A stretch of 10,660 nucleotides of DNA from Bdellovibrio sp. (GTDB taxonomy: Bacteria > Bdellovibrionota > Bdellovibrionia > Bdellovibrionales > Bdellovibrionaceae): NCBI GenBank assembly GCA_019104905.1, contig JAHRXB010000182.1:1-10660 (forward strand). Direction: 5' to 3'. Made by a program: the position numbers and the translations under genes. Shown piece after piece: positions 1 through 6,800 of the stretch; position 1 is the first letter of the stretch; each line of letters starts with the position of its first letter. Under the pieces are notes generated by a model. The model did not search any database. It saw only the letters and a list, made by a program, of their open reading frames with translations, and was not told where the DNA came from.

Positions 1-234
1 GACGAATCCCTGTCACAAACTGCGGATTCGGCTCCTAAATTAGAAATGAAGGACGAGGCCGAGTCTCTTTTAGAGGAGCTCAAACCTCGCGAACAAGAAG
101 TCATGAGACTTCGCTACTTGGATGAGATGGAGTACGACGAAATCGCAATTCTTCTCAAAGAGTCTGAAAGCAATCTTCGTCAAATCGTCAGCCGCAGTCT
201 TCGTTTCTTGCGAAGCCGTGGAAAGAATAGTTAG
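1..234 (+). CDS. ECF-type RNA polymerase sigma factor, C-terminal part (5' end outside window)
   Basis: The frame is open from the first base and gives 77 visible residues ending in TAG. Visible residues 20-75 form a sigma-70 region 4. A LEELKPREQEVMRLRYLDE stretch is followed by a helix-turn-helix (EMEYDEIAILLKES turn, then the recognition helix around SNLRQIVSRSLRFLR). Region 4 of this family reads the -35 element of promoters. Regions 1-3 lie outside the window, so the ECF subgroup cannot be set. The first internal Met (base 46) is not the real start, because the frame continues upstream. The stop codon overlaps the ribosome binding site of the next gene, which indicates an operon and translational coupling with the membrane protein at 245. 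The sigma-family call is firm. The ECF assignment rests on the short region 4 and the membrane-protein partner. Confidence 0.88.
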   Translation, partial: DESLSQTADSAPKLEMKDEAESLLEELKPREQEVMRLRYLDEMEYDEIAILLKESESNLRQIVSRSLRFLRSRGKNS

Positions 235-238
235 GAGG
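233..238 (+). promoter_or_regulatory. Strong Shine-Dalgarno AGGAGG of the membrane protein gene
   Basis: A perfect AGGAGG sits six bases before the ATG at 245 and overlaps the TAG of the sigma gene. It fixes the start of the next gene at 245. The same frame is also open from an ATG at 122, but that ATG lies inside the sigma gene. Confidence 0.85.
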
Positions 239-244
239 ATCACG

Positions 245-775
245 ATGAAAGATATTAAAAAAGATTTTGAGTCTTTTGCCAGTGACCCTTCCCCCAAGGC
301 CTCCGCCGCTGTTCTCAATAGAATTCAGACTCAACTTGAGAAAGAACTTCCGTCGCCTTGGAAGGCCGCGCGCGGGCTTGGCCTGGCCCACCTTGGAAGC
401 TCTTTTCTTACACTGATGGCGTGTTCTCAATTCGGTGTTCGCCTCTTTTTTGACGGCGAGGGACTTATGCACTACTTCATGAAAATCAGTCCCACCTTTT
501 GTATGAGTTTTTGTGGAGCACTGTATTTGGCAACGACCGTTTTACTGGCCCGTCTGTTTCTGACTCACGATGAGTGGAATCTCATCCTGCGTTCGCGCGG
601 CCTGAGCATTGCCTCCTTAGCTCTTATTTCCTTAGGCGGCTTTTCGTTGGTCAGTCATGAGGTCAACTTCGAGACGGGTCTTTTGTGGTTTTTCGGGGCC
701 GCCCTGGGGGGTGAACTTGTGACCTATGTAAAATCCCCTCACTTGTGGTTTTCACACACTTCTTTACGCAAATAA
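245..775 (+). CDS. Four-helix membrane protein, candidate anti-sigma regulator
   Basis: The product has 176 residues: a charged N-terminal segment of about 40 residues rich in Lys, Asp and Glu, then four hydrophobic stretches at roughly residues 43-68, 82-106, 117-136 and 143-162. A short basic tail (SLRK) ends it. It is an inner-membrane protein. I recognise no family. Its place directly after a sigma factor, with the stop and the ribosome binding site overlapping, is where membrane-bound anti-sigma factors are normally encoded, and the soluble N-terminus could be the sigma-binding part. That role is inferred from context. The zinc-binding HxxxCxxC motif of ZAS-type anti-sigma factors is absent. 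The only close cysteine pair (Cys86, Cys90) lies within a membrane segment. Confidence 0.8.
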   Translation: MKDIKKDFESFASDPSPKASAAVLNRIQTQLEKELPSPWKAARGLGLAHLGSSFLTLMACSQFGVRLFFDGEGLMHYFMKISPTFCMSFCGALYLATTVLLARLFLTHDEWNLILRSRGLSIASLALISLGGFSLVSHEVNFETGLLWFFGAALGGELVTYVKSPHLWFSHTSLRK

Positions 776-788
776 GTCCGAACGACCC

Positions 789-817
789 TTGCCTTCCCTC
801 TTATTTGGACGTAATAA
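789..817 (+). promoter_or_regulatory. Weak candidate promoter for the C92-like hydrolase gene
   Basis: TTGCCT (789-794) and TAATAA (812-817) are separated by 17 bases, a normal sigma-70 spacing, but the -10 match is poor. If used, transcription would start at about 823-824, on the ATG itself, giving a leaderless message. The lack of any Shine-Dalgarno before that ATG is the only support for this. Confidence 0.22.
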
Positions 818-823
818 AAGCCC

Positions 824-1339
824 ATGAAAAATAGCCAGGTTCTATTCTTGTTTTTCGTATTTCTTATTTCTTTAAGTCCCACGACGTTTGCAAAGACCCG
901 TATCGCTTTTTTAGAACTCTACAATCAGCGCGGTGAACTGGTTCAGTACGAACCCGGAGGACGTTTTGCTCACACGGCGATTCAAGTTGATGAACTGGGC
1001 GACCAGTGGCTGAACAGCTACCCCGGTGAAGGCGTCGCGCTTATCTCCTGGGAACAACTGCAAGAGCGAGGCGTGATCGCAGACGTGATCGAAATTCCCC
1101 AAAAAATTAAGCTTTCTCAAATCACTCCCTACATGGGACGGCCTTTTGATTTTTGGTATTCTTGGAGTGATGAAGCTTTGTATTGCACAGAGCTGATTGC
1201 AAAGCTTTTAAACATCCCGACTCATCCGATGAGTTTTAATAAGAAGGTCTGGCCTAAAAACTATTGGGCCTTAGAGGGCACTCCGGGGCTTTCTCCTGAT
1301 GGTCTTTGGACGTGGGCCCGCAAACAACAGGCTCCTTAA
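824..1339 (+). CDS. Secreted YiiX/C92-like permuted NlpC/P60 hydrolase
   Basis: This 171-residue protein starts with a signal peptide (MKN, a hydrophobic core, then a likely cleavage after TFA at residue 23). The mature part carries FAHTAIQV with His50 and LYCTELIAKLL with Cys121 and Glu123. In this family a His-containing strand comes before a YC[ST]E[LF] cysteine motif, the reverse of classical NlpC/P60, so the fold is circularly permuted. Such proteins are predicted cysteine hydrolases acting on peptide, amide or lipid-linked bonds in the periplasm. The substrate cannot be read from the sequence. Two in-frame TAA codons at 812-817 rule out an upstream start, and no later start would keep the signal peptide, so ATG 824 is secure. 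No Shine-Dalgarno precedes it. The stop overlaps the stop of the convergent EEP gene by four bases. Confidence 0.8.
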   Translation: MKNSQVLFLFFVFLISLSPTTFAKTRIAFLELYNQRGELVQYEPGGRFAHTAIQVDELGDQWLNSYPGEGVALISWEQLQERGVIADVIEIPQKIKLSQITPYMGRPFDFWYSWSDEALYCTELIAKLLNIPTHPMSFNKKVWPKNYWALEGTPGLSPDGLWTWARKQQAP

Positions 1340-2085
1340 AGTTTAAGACGGATTTCTAAGGGAAAGTGATCTGAACTTATCACCGAGTGATGAACGCGCG
1401 CTCGAACCACATCAAATCCACGCACAAAGACGTGATCCAGTTTTAAAATACGCCCGTCATCTTCCAAGTCGACGTGTTCAAGACCTAGTTCGCGGAAGAT
1501 GCTTTTCATAATCATGTAACGCTTAAAGTTCCAGGTGTTGAAGTCCCCGGCTAAAACGATCGGACCGTTGAAGGTCGATATTTTTTGCGCAATCTCGTAA
1601 AGAGATTCGGTGAAGGCGCCTAAGGTCACAAAATTTAATACGTGCGTGCAGACGAATAAAACTTTTTTCCCAGCAAAGTCGTATTCACTGAATAAGGTTA
1701 ATTTTGGTGTTAACCAAAAAAGTTCCCGTGTTTTCGCACGAATAAAATCCACGGACTCAGGGCGAAGTTTTGAACCGATAGCCACGCCGGTGCTGGTCAG
1801 ATCTTTTTTATAGTGAAAGCTCTGCGCCAGATGCCACTCGTAGGACGAAAAATCCTCTTTCCAAATCTTGGGCATGCGCTGATCAACGGTTGCTTCTTGA
1901 AGTAAAATGAAATCTTTCCCTTCACCGAGACTGCGAAAATCCTTTTCAAAGATATGCGCTTTTTGTCCCTTAAATACATTCCACACAAAGATGTCAAATT
2001 CCGTAGGGATCACGACCGGAGACTCGTCTCCCTCGCCGATCTTCAACAGAACTTTTTCTTTTGTGGGCACGATATATGGAACCAT
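1336..2085 (-). CDS. YafD-like endonuclease/exonuclease/phosphatase (EEP) family protein
   Basis: This 249-residue cytoplasmic protein has the full EEP motif series. The motifs are VWNVFK (Asn36), LLQEA (Glu64, metal ligand), STGVAIGS (98-105), CTHVLNF (His148), AGDFNTW (Asp181, Asn183), LDHVFVRG (Asp217, His218) and SSDHFPL (Asp239, His240). These are the metal-binding and catalytic positions of the DNase I/exonuclease III superfamily, which cleaves phosphodiester bonds with Mg2+. The VWNVFKGQ opening and the HVLNF and GDFNTW spacing resemble Escherichia coli YafD, whose substrate is not established. There is no signal peptide or membrane segment. The ATG lies five bases after the cysK stop, so the two are probably co-transcribed. 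Only a weak GAAG (2094-2097, inside the cysK 3' end) could serve as ribosome binding site. The link to cysteine synthesis is positional only. Confidence 0.88.
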   Translation of the reverse strand: MVPYIVPTKEKVLLKIGEGDESPVVIPTEFDIFVWNVFKGQKAHIFEKDFRSLGEGKDFILLQEATVDQRMPKIWKEDFSSYEWHLAQSFHYKKDLTSTGVAIGSKLRPESVDFIRAKTRELFWLTPKLTLFSEYDFAGKKVLFVCTHVLNFVTLGAFTESLYEIAQKISTFNGPIVLAGDFNTWNFKRYMIMKSIFRELGLEHVDLEDDGRILKLDHVFVRGFDVVRARVHHSVISSDHFPLEIRLKL

Positions 2086-2090
2086 AAATT

Positions 2091-3080
2091 CTACTTCAAT
2101 CTATTTAAATAACTTTCATCAACTGTCGCCACCGGCAAAGCCAGGGCCTCTTGGCGCTCCTGCTCTGCCAACAGAGTGGACAGATAACGTTCGCTGCTAC
2201 TAGGCACAATGACCACGATCCACTTTCCGCGATTTTCCTCTTTGGCCGCCTGACGAAGACCTGCTGCGATGGCAGCTCCCGAAGAGATACCCACGGGAAT
2301 CCCCTCGCTCTTAATAACTTCTCGGGCCGTTTGCAAAGACTCTTCTGACGAGATCTGTTCAACGCCATCGACGACGGAACGATCCATGACCGAAGGAACA
2401 AACCCCGGGCCGATGCCTTGGATTTTATGAGGGCCGGGTTTACCTCCCGAAAGAACAGGGCTTTCGACAGGTTCGACTGCAATCATCTTCACACTGGGCT
2501 TCTTAGACTTTAACACCTGCCCAACGCCGGTGACCGTTCCCGAAGTTCCCACGCCACTAATAACCATATCGACTTTTCCATCGGTATCATTCCAGATCTC
2601 TAAAGCGGTGGTCTCTTTGTGAATGGCTGGGTTGGCTTTATTGTCAAACTGACTGGGCATCCAGCTCTGGGGAGCTTTTTCATGCAGCTCCAGGGCTTTG
2701 GCGATGGCCCCCTTCATCCCCAGAGGGCCCGGAGTCAAAACGATCTTTGCTCCCAATAGCAACAACAACGTGCGACGTTCTTGCGACATGGTTTCAGGCA
2801 TCGTAAGGGTTAACTTATACCCCTTAGATGCGGCGACAAAAGCAAGCGCAATACCGGTGTTTCCACTTGTTGGCTCGATGATCTCCATACCAGGCTTTAA
2901 TTTTCCGGAACGCTCGGCTTCTTCGATCATCGCAAGTCCAATACGATCTTTTACGGAACTCAGAGGGTTAAAAAACTCCAGCTTTAAAAGAAGCTTACCA
3001 GGAAGCCCCCTTCCGACTCTTTGCATTTCAACCAAGGGGGTTTGACCAATCGTCTTTGTGATATCAGAATATATTTTCAT
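2091..3080 (-). CDS. cysK: Cysteine synthase (O-acetylserine sulfhydrylase)
   Basis: The 329-residue product is a fold-type II PLP enzyme that replaces the acetyl group of O-acetylserine with sulfide to make cysteine in the cytoplasm. Visible marks are IGQTPLV (11-17), the PLP lysine in SSVKDR (Lys44), the substrate loop EPTSGNTG (69-76), the phosphate-binding GVGTSGTVTG (176-185), HKIQGIGPGFVP (218-229), GISSGAA (264-270) and ERYLST (297-302). The motif normally reading PSSGERYLST has Ser at position 296 in place of Gly. Length is slightly above the usual 310-325 because of a tail after ERYLSTLL. A related sulfhydrylase such as CysM is possible, but the motif wording favours CysK. It leads the minus-strand pair with the EEP gene and is divergent from the PPC gene. 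Its ribosome binding site is weak (TAGG, about ten bases before the ATG). Confidence 0.9.
   Translation of the reverse strand: MKIYSDITKTIGQTPLVEMQRVGRGLPGKLLLKLEFFNPLSSVKDRIGLAMIEEAERSGKLKPGMEIIEPTSGNTGIALAFVAASKGYKLTLTMPETMSQERRTLLLLLGAKIVLTPGPLGMKGAIAKALELHEKAPQSWMPSQFDNKANPAIHKETTALEIWNDTDGKVDMVISGVGTSGTVTGVGQVLKSKKPSVKMIAVEPVESPVLSGGKPGPHKIQGIGPGFVPSVMDRSVVDGVEQISSEESLQTAREVIKSEGIPVGISSGAAIAAGLRQAAKEENRGKWIVVIVPSSSERYLSTLLAEQERQEALALPVATVDESYLNRLK
3028..3041. repeat. Direct repeat, copy 1 (inside the cysK start region)
   Basis: This is a 14-base direct repeat, TCAACCAAGGGGGT, identical at 3221-3234. In this copy the minus strand encodes the conserved TPLVE of cysteine synthase. A second matching block, GTCTTTGTG, follows at 3052-3060 after 10 bases. 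It abuts copy 2 at 3233-3241. Confidence 0.6.
3042..3070 (+). promoter_or_regulatory. Candidate rightward promoter for the PPC gene, inside cysK
   Basis: TTGACC (3042-3047, five of six consensus bases) and CAGAAT (3065-3070, four of six) are 17 bases apart. Transcription would begin near 3077 and give a leader of about 160 bases before the GTG at 3239, containing the hairpin at 3103-3136. Predicted from sequence only. Confidence 0.3.
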
Positions 3081-3102
3081 AGAAGATGCCTATTTCTTTT
3101 TC

Positions 3103-3136
3103 AGGGCTTGGGTTGCAGTCAACGTCCAACGGCCCT
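3103..3136. promoter_or_regulatory. Bulged 13-bp hairpin in the cysK/PPC divergent region
   Basis: AGGGC (3103-3107) pairs with GCCCT (3132-3136), TTGG (3108-3111) with CCAA (3126-3129), and GTTG (3112-3115) with CAAC (3120-3123). The loop is CAGT, and two-base bulges (GT 3124-3125, CG 3130-3131) lie on the 3' side. It would be present in both divergent leaders, or could act as a DNA operator. It is not followed directly by a T-tract on either strand, so it is not a simple terminator. Confidence 0.5.
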
Positions 3137-3157
3137 CAACAAGGAAGGCCTTTTTTT
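3131..3157 (+). terminator. Possible attenuator: short stem with T7 tract
   Basis: GGCC (3131-3134) can pair with GGCC (3147-3150), directly followed by seven T residues (3151-3157). The stem is only four base pairs with a long loop, so it is weak alone. Its left arm overlaps the GCCCT arm of the hairpin at 3103-3136, so the two structures exclude each other, as in an attenuator. It lies upstream of the PPC start at 3239. Confidence 0.22.
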
Positions 3158-3220
3158 AATACTACTCCCAATGGGGAAGCTGTTAAAGTTTTAGTTTGGG
3201 AAAACTGTGTTCTATTTCTG

Positions 3221-3234
3221 TCAACCAAGGGGGT
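3221..3234. repeat. Direct repeat, copy 2 (ribosome binding site of the PPC gene)
   Basis: This is the second identical copy of TCAACCAAGGGGGT, about 193 bases from copy 1. Its AAGGGGG part is the Shine-Dalgarno of the PPC gene, and it runs straight into GTCTTTGTG, whose final GTG is the proposed start codon. Confidence 0.6.
3227..3233 (+). promoter_or_regulatory. Shine-Dalgarno AAGGGGG that sets the PPC start at GTG 3239
   Basis: AAGGGGG lies five bases before the in-frame GTG at 3239. The in-frame ATG at 3086 has no ribosome binding site and would add 51 residues unlike this family. Confidence 0.65.
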
Positions 3235-3238
3235 CTTT

Positions 3239-3661
3239 GTGGGAACTCAACATTATACCAGCTCTGTTCTAAGTCACTGTTTCCGTCTGAGACCTGGACA
3301 AGATCTAAAAAAAGAACTCATGTACTATTGCCAAATGCATCATCTTCATGCGGCCTGCGTTCTCAGCTCCGTCGGAAGCCTCACAAAAGCCCATATTCGT
3401 TTGTCGGGAGGCAAGGATGTCGTCGAGTTCCAGGGACCTTTTGAAATCGTCTCTTTAACCGGAACTCTAGGAACCGAAGGCGTGCATCTGCATATCTCAC
3501 TGAGTAACTTTGAAGGTCGCGTGATTGGGGGACATCTGATGGAGGGTTCGGAGATCTACACCACGGCTGAGATTGTTCTTTTAGAAAATCAAGAGCTCTA
3601 TTTCAATCGCGAGATGGATGAGGGCACCGGGTATAAAGAACTGATTATCCGAAATAGATAA
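3239..3661 (+). CDS. PPC (DUF296) domain protein
   Basis: Starting at GTG 3239 the product has 140 residues, the usual size of a single-domain bacterial PPC/DUF296 protein. Family marks are HCFRLRPGQDL (13-23), ACVLSSVGSLTKAHIRL (39-55), GPFEIVSLTGTLG (66-78), VHLHISLSNFEGRVIGGHL (82-100) and the TTAEIVL end (108-114). His83, His85 and His99 match the conserved histidines that bind metal in bacterial and archaeal members. Family members form trimers. The bacterial function is not settled, although the plant AT-hook versions bind DNA. The frame is open back to ATG 3086, but the 51 extra residues lack family similarity and that ATG has no ribosome binding site. No clear terminator follows. The 193-base gap to the lipoprotein gene holds only a 4-bp hairpin (3661-3671) and no convincing promoter. 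Confidence 0.85.
   Translation: MGTQHYTSSVLSHCFRLRPGQDLKKELMYYCQMHHLHAACVLSSVGSLTKAHIRLSGGKDVVEFQGPFEIVSLTGTLGTEGVHLHISLSNFEGRVIGGHLMEGSEIYTTAEIVLLENQELYFNREMDEGTGYKELIIRNR
3252..3260 (-). promoter_or_regulatory. Extended -10 promoter candidate for cysK, inside the PPC gene
   Basis: On the minus strand this reads TGGTATAAT, a perfect extended -10 (TGnTATAAT), which can work with a poor -35. None is visible at the standard spacing. Transcription would start near 3245 and give cysK a leader of about 165 bases, antisense to the PPC ribosome binding site and start codon and containing the hairpin at 3103-3136. Confidence 0.4.
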
Positions 3662-3845
3662 GCCTTAGGCTCTTCCAACTAGGACCTTTGTCGCCTTAAA
3701 TTGTATTTTCGTATCAAAACAAGACACCTCCAAAAATCATTTTATGAAATGGTCGGCGTATATTCGAGTGGAGAATAATTTTTAGTCAAACCACTGAATA
3801 GTAACGCCTTTTCGCCCGATAAGCATAAAGTTAACATTGTTTTTT

Positions 3846-3849
3846 GGGG
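3846..3849 (+). promoter_or_regulatory. GGGG Shine-Dalgarno that sets the TTG start of the large lipoprotein
   Basis: GGGG lies five bases before TTG 3855. The other in-frame starts, TTG 3837 and GTG 3849, lack a ribosome binding site. TTG 3855 gives a typical MKR signal-peptide opening. Confidence 0.6.
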
Positions 3850-3854
3850 TGCTA

Positions 3855-6800
3855 TTGAAACGACTGAATCTCTTTGCTCTCACAGCACTTATTTTTACTT
3901 CTCTCATTTCTTGTACACCGCAAGGAAAGGACTTTGCGACGGAAGCTTGCGTGAGAGACAATCTCAACTGCTCGGCTCCCGCAACGACTATTGATCTTGT
4001 CGGTGGCGACGAGGATCGTGGTTCCGTCAATGTCGACGGTTCAGGAAATGATGTGGGCGCGGTTTCCGTAAAAAGTGTTCGTTACGGTGAAGATGCAGTT
4101 ATCGAGTTTATCATCACCAATCCCAAGCTCAATCCCCTGAAGGATTTTACTTTAGAGATGACGCCTCAAGATGCCGCTTTTGAGGTGATCGATGGAAAAA
4201 GTCAGCCGTCCTGCACGGACAACATTCTCACCTACCAAGAAAAGTGCTCTGTCGCCATTAAGTATAAACCCGGCAAAGTTCCTCCCGGACTTGTAAATCT
4301 TGATTTCAAATTTAAAACCATCACGGGTGGCGATTTTAAATTCAGAAGCGCCTTTGATCCCGCAGTTCTTATTGCGGATTTTTATATCACTCCCAGCTCT
4401 TTGTTGCTTCCCTCAACGATGGTTTATTCAGGAGCTGCCGGTGAAGCCTCGACTTCGGATATCGTGATCGAAAACACTTCGTCGACGACGGGGGATGATC
4501 TGACGATTGCAAGTTTGAAGTTTAGAGGAGCGAGCTCTTGCTCTCTTTTAGCGCCCTCTTCAGATGCTTGTAGCGTGGGAACCGTTCTTACCGCAAAAAG
4601 TGCTAATACCTGCAATATTAAAGTTGGATTTAAACCAACAATGCGAGGTGCCCAACAATGCCTTTTGGAGATCTATGGCACCTCGGGCACTTATCGTACT
4701 TATACGTTCCAAGGCATGGCTCCTGGTTTAACCGCTTCGACCAATCAAATTGATTTTGGAATCGTCAGAACCTCGGACAGTCAAAAGTCCAAGACCTTCA
4801 CACTGACTGTCGAAAAAGATCTTTCATCCACATCTGCAAACTCTTGCTCCTTATCACTACATCCGGCGGATGCGGCCTTCGCAGTTTCATCCTCCCCTGC
4901 TCTTCCGGGAACTTTGGCCGCTGACTCACAAGTCACCGTCACAGTGACCTACACACCCCAAGCCACCGCCCGCGCGCATCGCCCCTCAGTCACAATTGAC
5001 TGTAACTCCCGCGGAGGCTTGCTGCAATTGCCCTTAAGCGCAGCAACCACGGAAACCTACCTTACTAGCAATACCAATAACCTAAATTTTGGAGACGTTC
5101 TTGTCGGCGATAAATCATCGCAAACTGTGACCTTAACCAACACCTCCTCGAGCGAAACTTTGACGGATCTCACCAACAGCCTTTCTCAACAATTAGGTGA
5201 AGGGTTCACCGTGACTGGCGGAACCTGTGGCGCCAGTCTTCCCCCTCAACAATCCTGCTCTGTGAATATTGAATTTGCGCCAACAAGCGCGGGGCCTTCA
5301 CAAAATAATTTAACCTCCAGTGGAAGTCAGGATTCTCTTTCCCCGTCTATTGCCGTCAGTGGAAATGGTGCGGGCCTTTCAAGTTCACAAAGTTCCGTGG
5401 ATTTTGGATCTCTCAAACCTAAATCAGATCGTCCCGGAGCCCCGATTGTAATTACGAACTTAGCCTCGTCGAAAGCACAAGGGTGCTCGATTTCGGCCGC
5501 CTCTTTGAAAGATACTGGTTTTTCTATTGATGAGAGTTCGACTTGTTTGGAGACGACAGAGCTTCTGTCTGAAGCCTCTTGTGAAATCAAACCTCGTTTC
5601 ACTGCGGGAACAAAAACGGGATTGCATGAAGGCACTTTACAAATGTCGTGCACCAAAGGCGGCTCGGTTTCTATTCCACTTAAGGCCCTTGTCACTGCGA
5701 ATATGAAGCTGACTATCGTTCCGCCCAGTGAGTTTGACTGGCAAGATCGTCTCGTAGGGGTCAATGAAAATATCGAGTTCACTTTTATGAACCAAGACTC
5801 AGAGGATCTCTCTGGATTGAGTCTTTCAAAAGCAGGAGTCACATCACCTTGGGCGGAAACTGCAAATACCTGTAATAGCACCCTAGCTCATGGATCTACC
5901 TGTAAATACTCCATGTCTTACGCACCATCAGCTGTTCCGGGTTCAGAACAGACCGGCCCTACTCAAGGAAGCATCACGGCGCAAGGATCTGACACTGCTC
6001 CAGTGATCGCAAAGTTCGCGGCTACCGCGAAAAAAATATCAGCAAATTTACCTAAAGTGGATTTTGGCAAAGTCCTCACCGGCAAGACCGTAACCGCGAA
6101 CTCCCGCTTCTACTTTATCAACCCCTCTTCGGTCGACGTCGCCTCCGCGTGTACACTGTCCTCTTTAAGCACATTCGTCGTCGAAAACACGGATTGCGGC
6201 TCTAGCTTGGAAAAGTTAGGGCAATGCTCTGTATTGGTGAAATTACCAACACAGGCTTCCGCTCAGACTCTTTCTGAGTCTCTTCATTACACCTGCGTTG
6301 TTGGAGGGCGAGCCACCGTAAATATTTCAGCGGAGGTCACAGTTCCTCTTGTTGAAATGAGCGGCGACACAAATTTTGGCGAATGGGACTTAGACAACGG
6401 TGCCCTAACTAAAACTGTCACTATCACCAATAATAGTCCAGGAAGCATTGATCTGTCGGCACCGCAAATTTCAGGATCCAATGCCTTTAGTATTTCCAAT
6501 ACAACATGCGGATCCACTTTGAGCACTGGTGCTACCTGTAATATTTCTGTAAACTTTGACCCTTCAACTTTAGGGCCTTTAACCGGAAGAGTCTCTATCA
6601 TTGCCAATGACGATCCCCAAGCGGGTTCTTACTCAAAAAGTCTTTCTGGCGTTGGGACGACGATGGCTCTCGCCTTCAGCGCCGACACTCTCTCTTTTGA
6701 TCCAATTCGACTAGGAAGCCCCACAACAAGCTCCAAACAAATTACAATCACAAACAATGGCAATCGAACAGCGAATTTGTCCTATTCCTCATTGTCATCC

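Noticed and set aside
122..244. In-frame upstream extension of the membrane protein gene from ATG 122.
   Set aside because: It lies wholly inside the sigma factor gene in another frame, and a perfect AGGAGG precedes ATG 245.
3086..3238. Longer PPC protein starting at ATG 3086.
   Set aside because: There is no ribosome binding site, the extra 51 residues lack family similarity, and it would leave five bases to the divergent cysK start.
3661..3671. AGCC-TTA-GGCT hairpin just after the PPC stop codon.
   Set aside because: The stem is only four base pairs and no T-tract follows, so it is not a credible terminator.
3759..3764. TATATT as a -10 for the large lipoprotein gene.
   Set aside because: No -35-like hexamer lies 16-18 bases upstream and there is no extended TG.
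3814..3822. GCCCGATAA resembles the -10 of flagellar sigma-28 promoters upstream of the large lipoprotein.
   Set aside because: No TAAA-like -35 lies at the required distance; the nearest TCAA is about 25 bases away.
5327..5881. 184-codon minus-strand open frame inside the large lipoprotein gene.
   Set aside because: It is a shadow of the repeat-coding strand, with no ribosome binding site or recognisable domain. The plus-strand frame is continuous with repeats.
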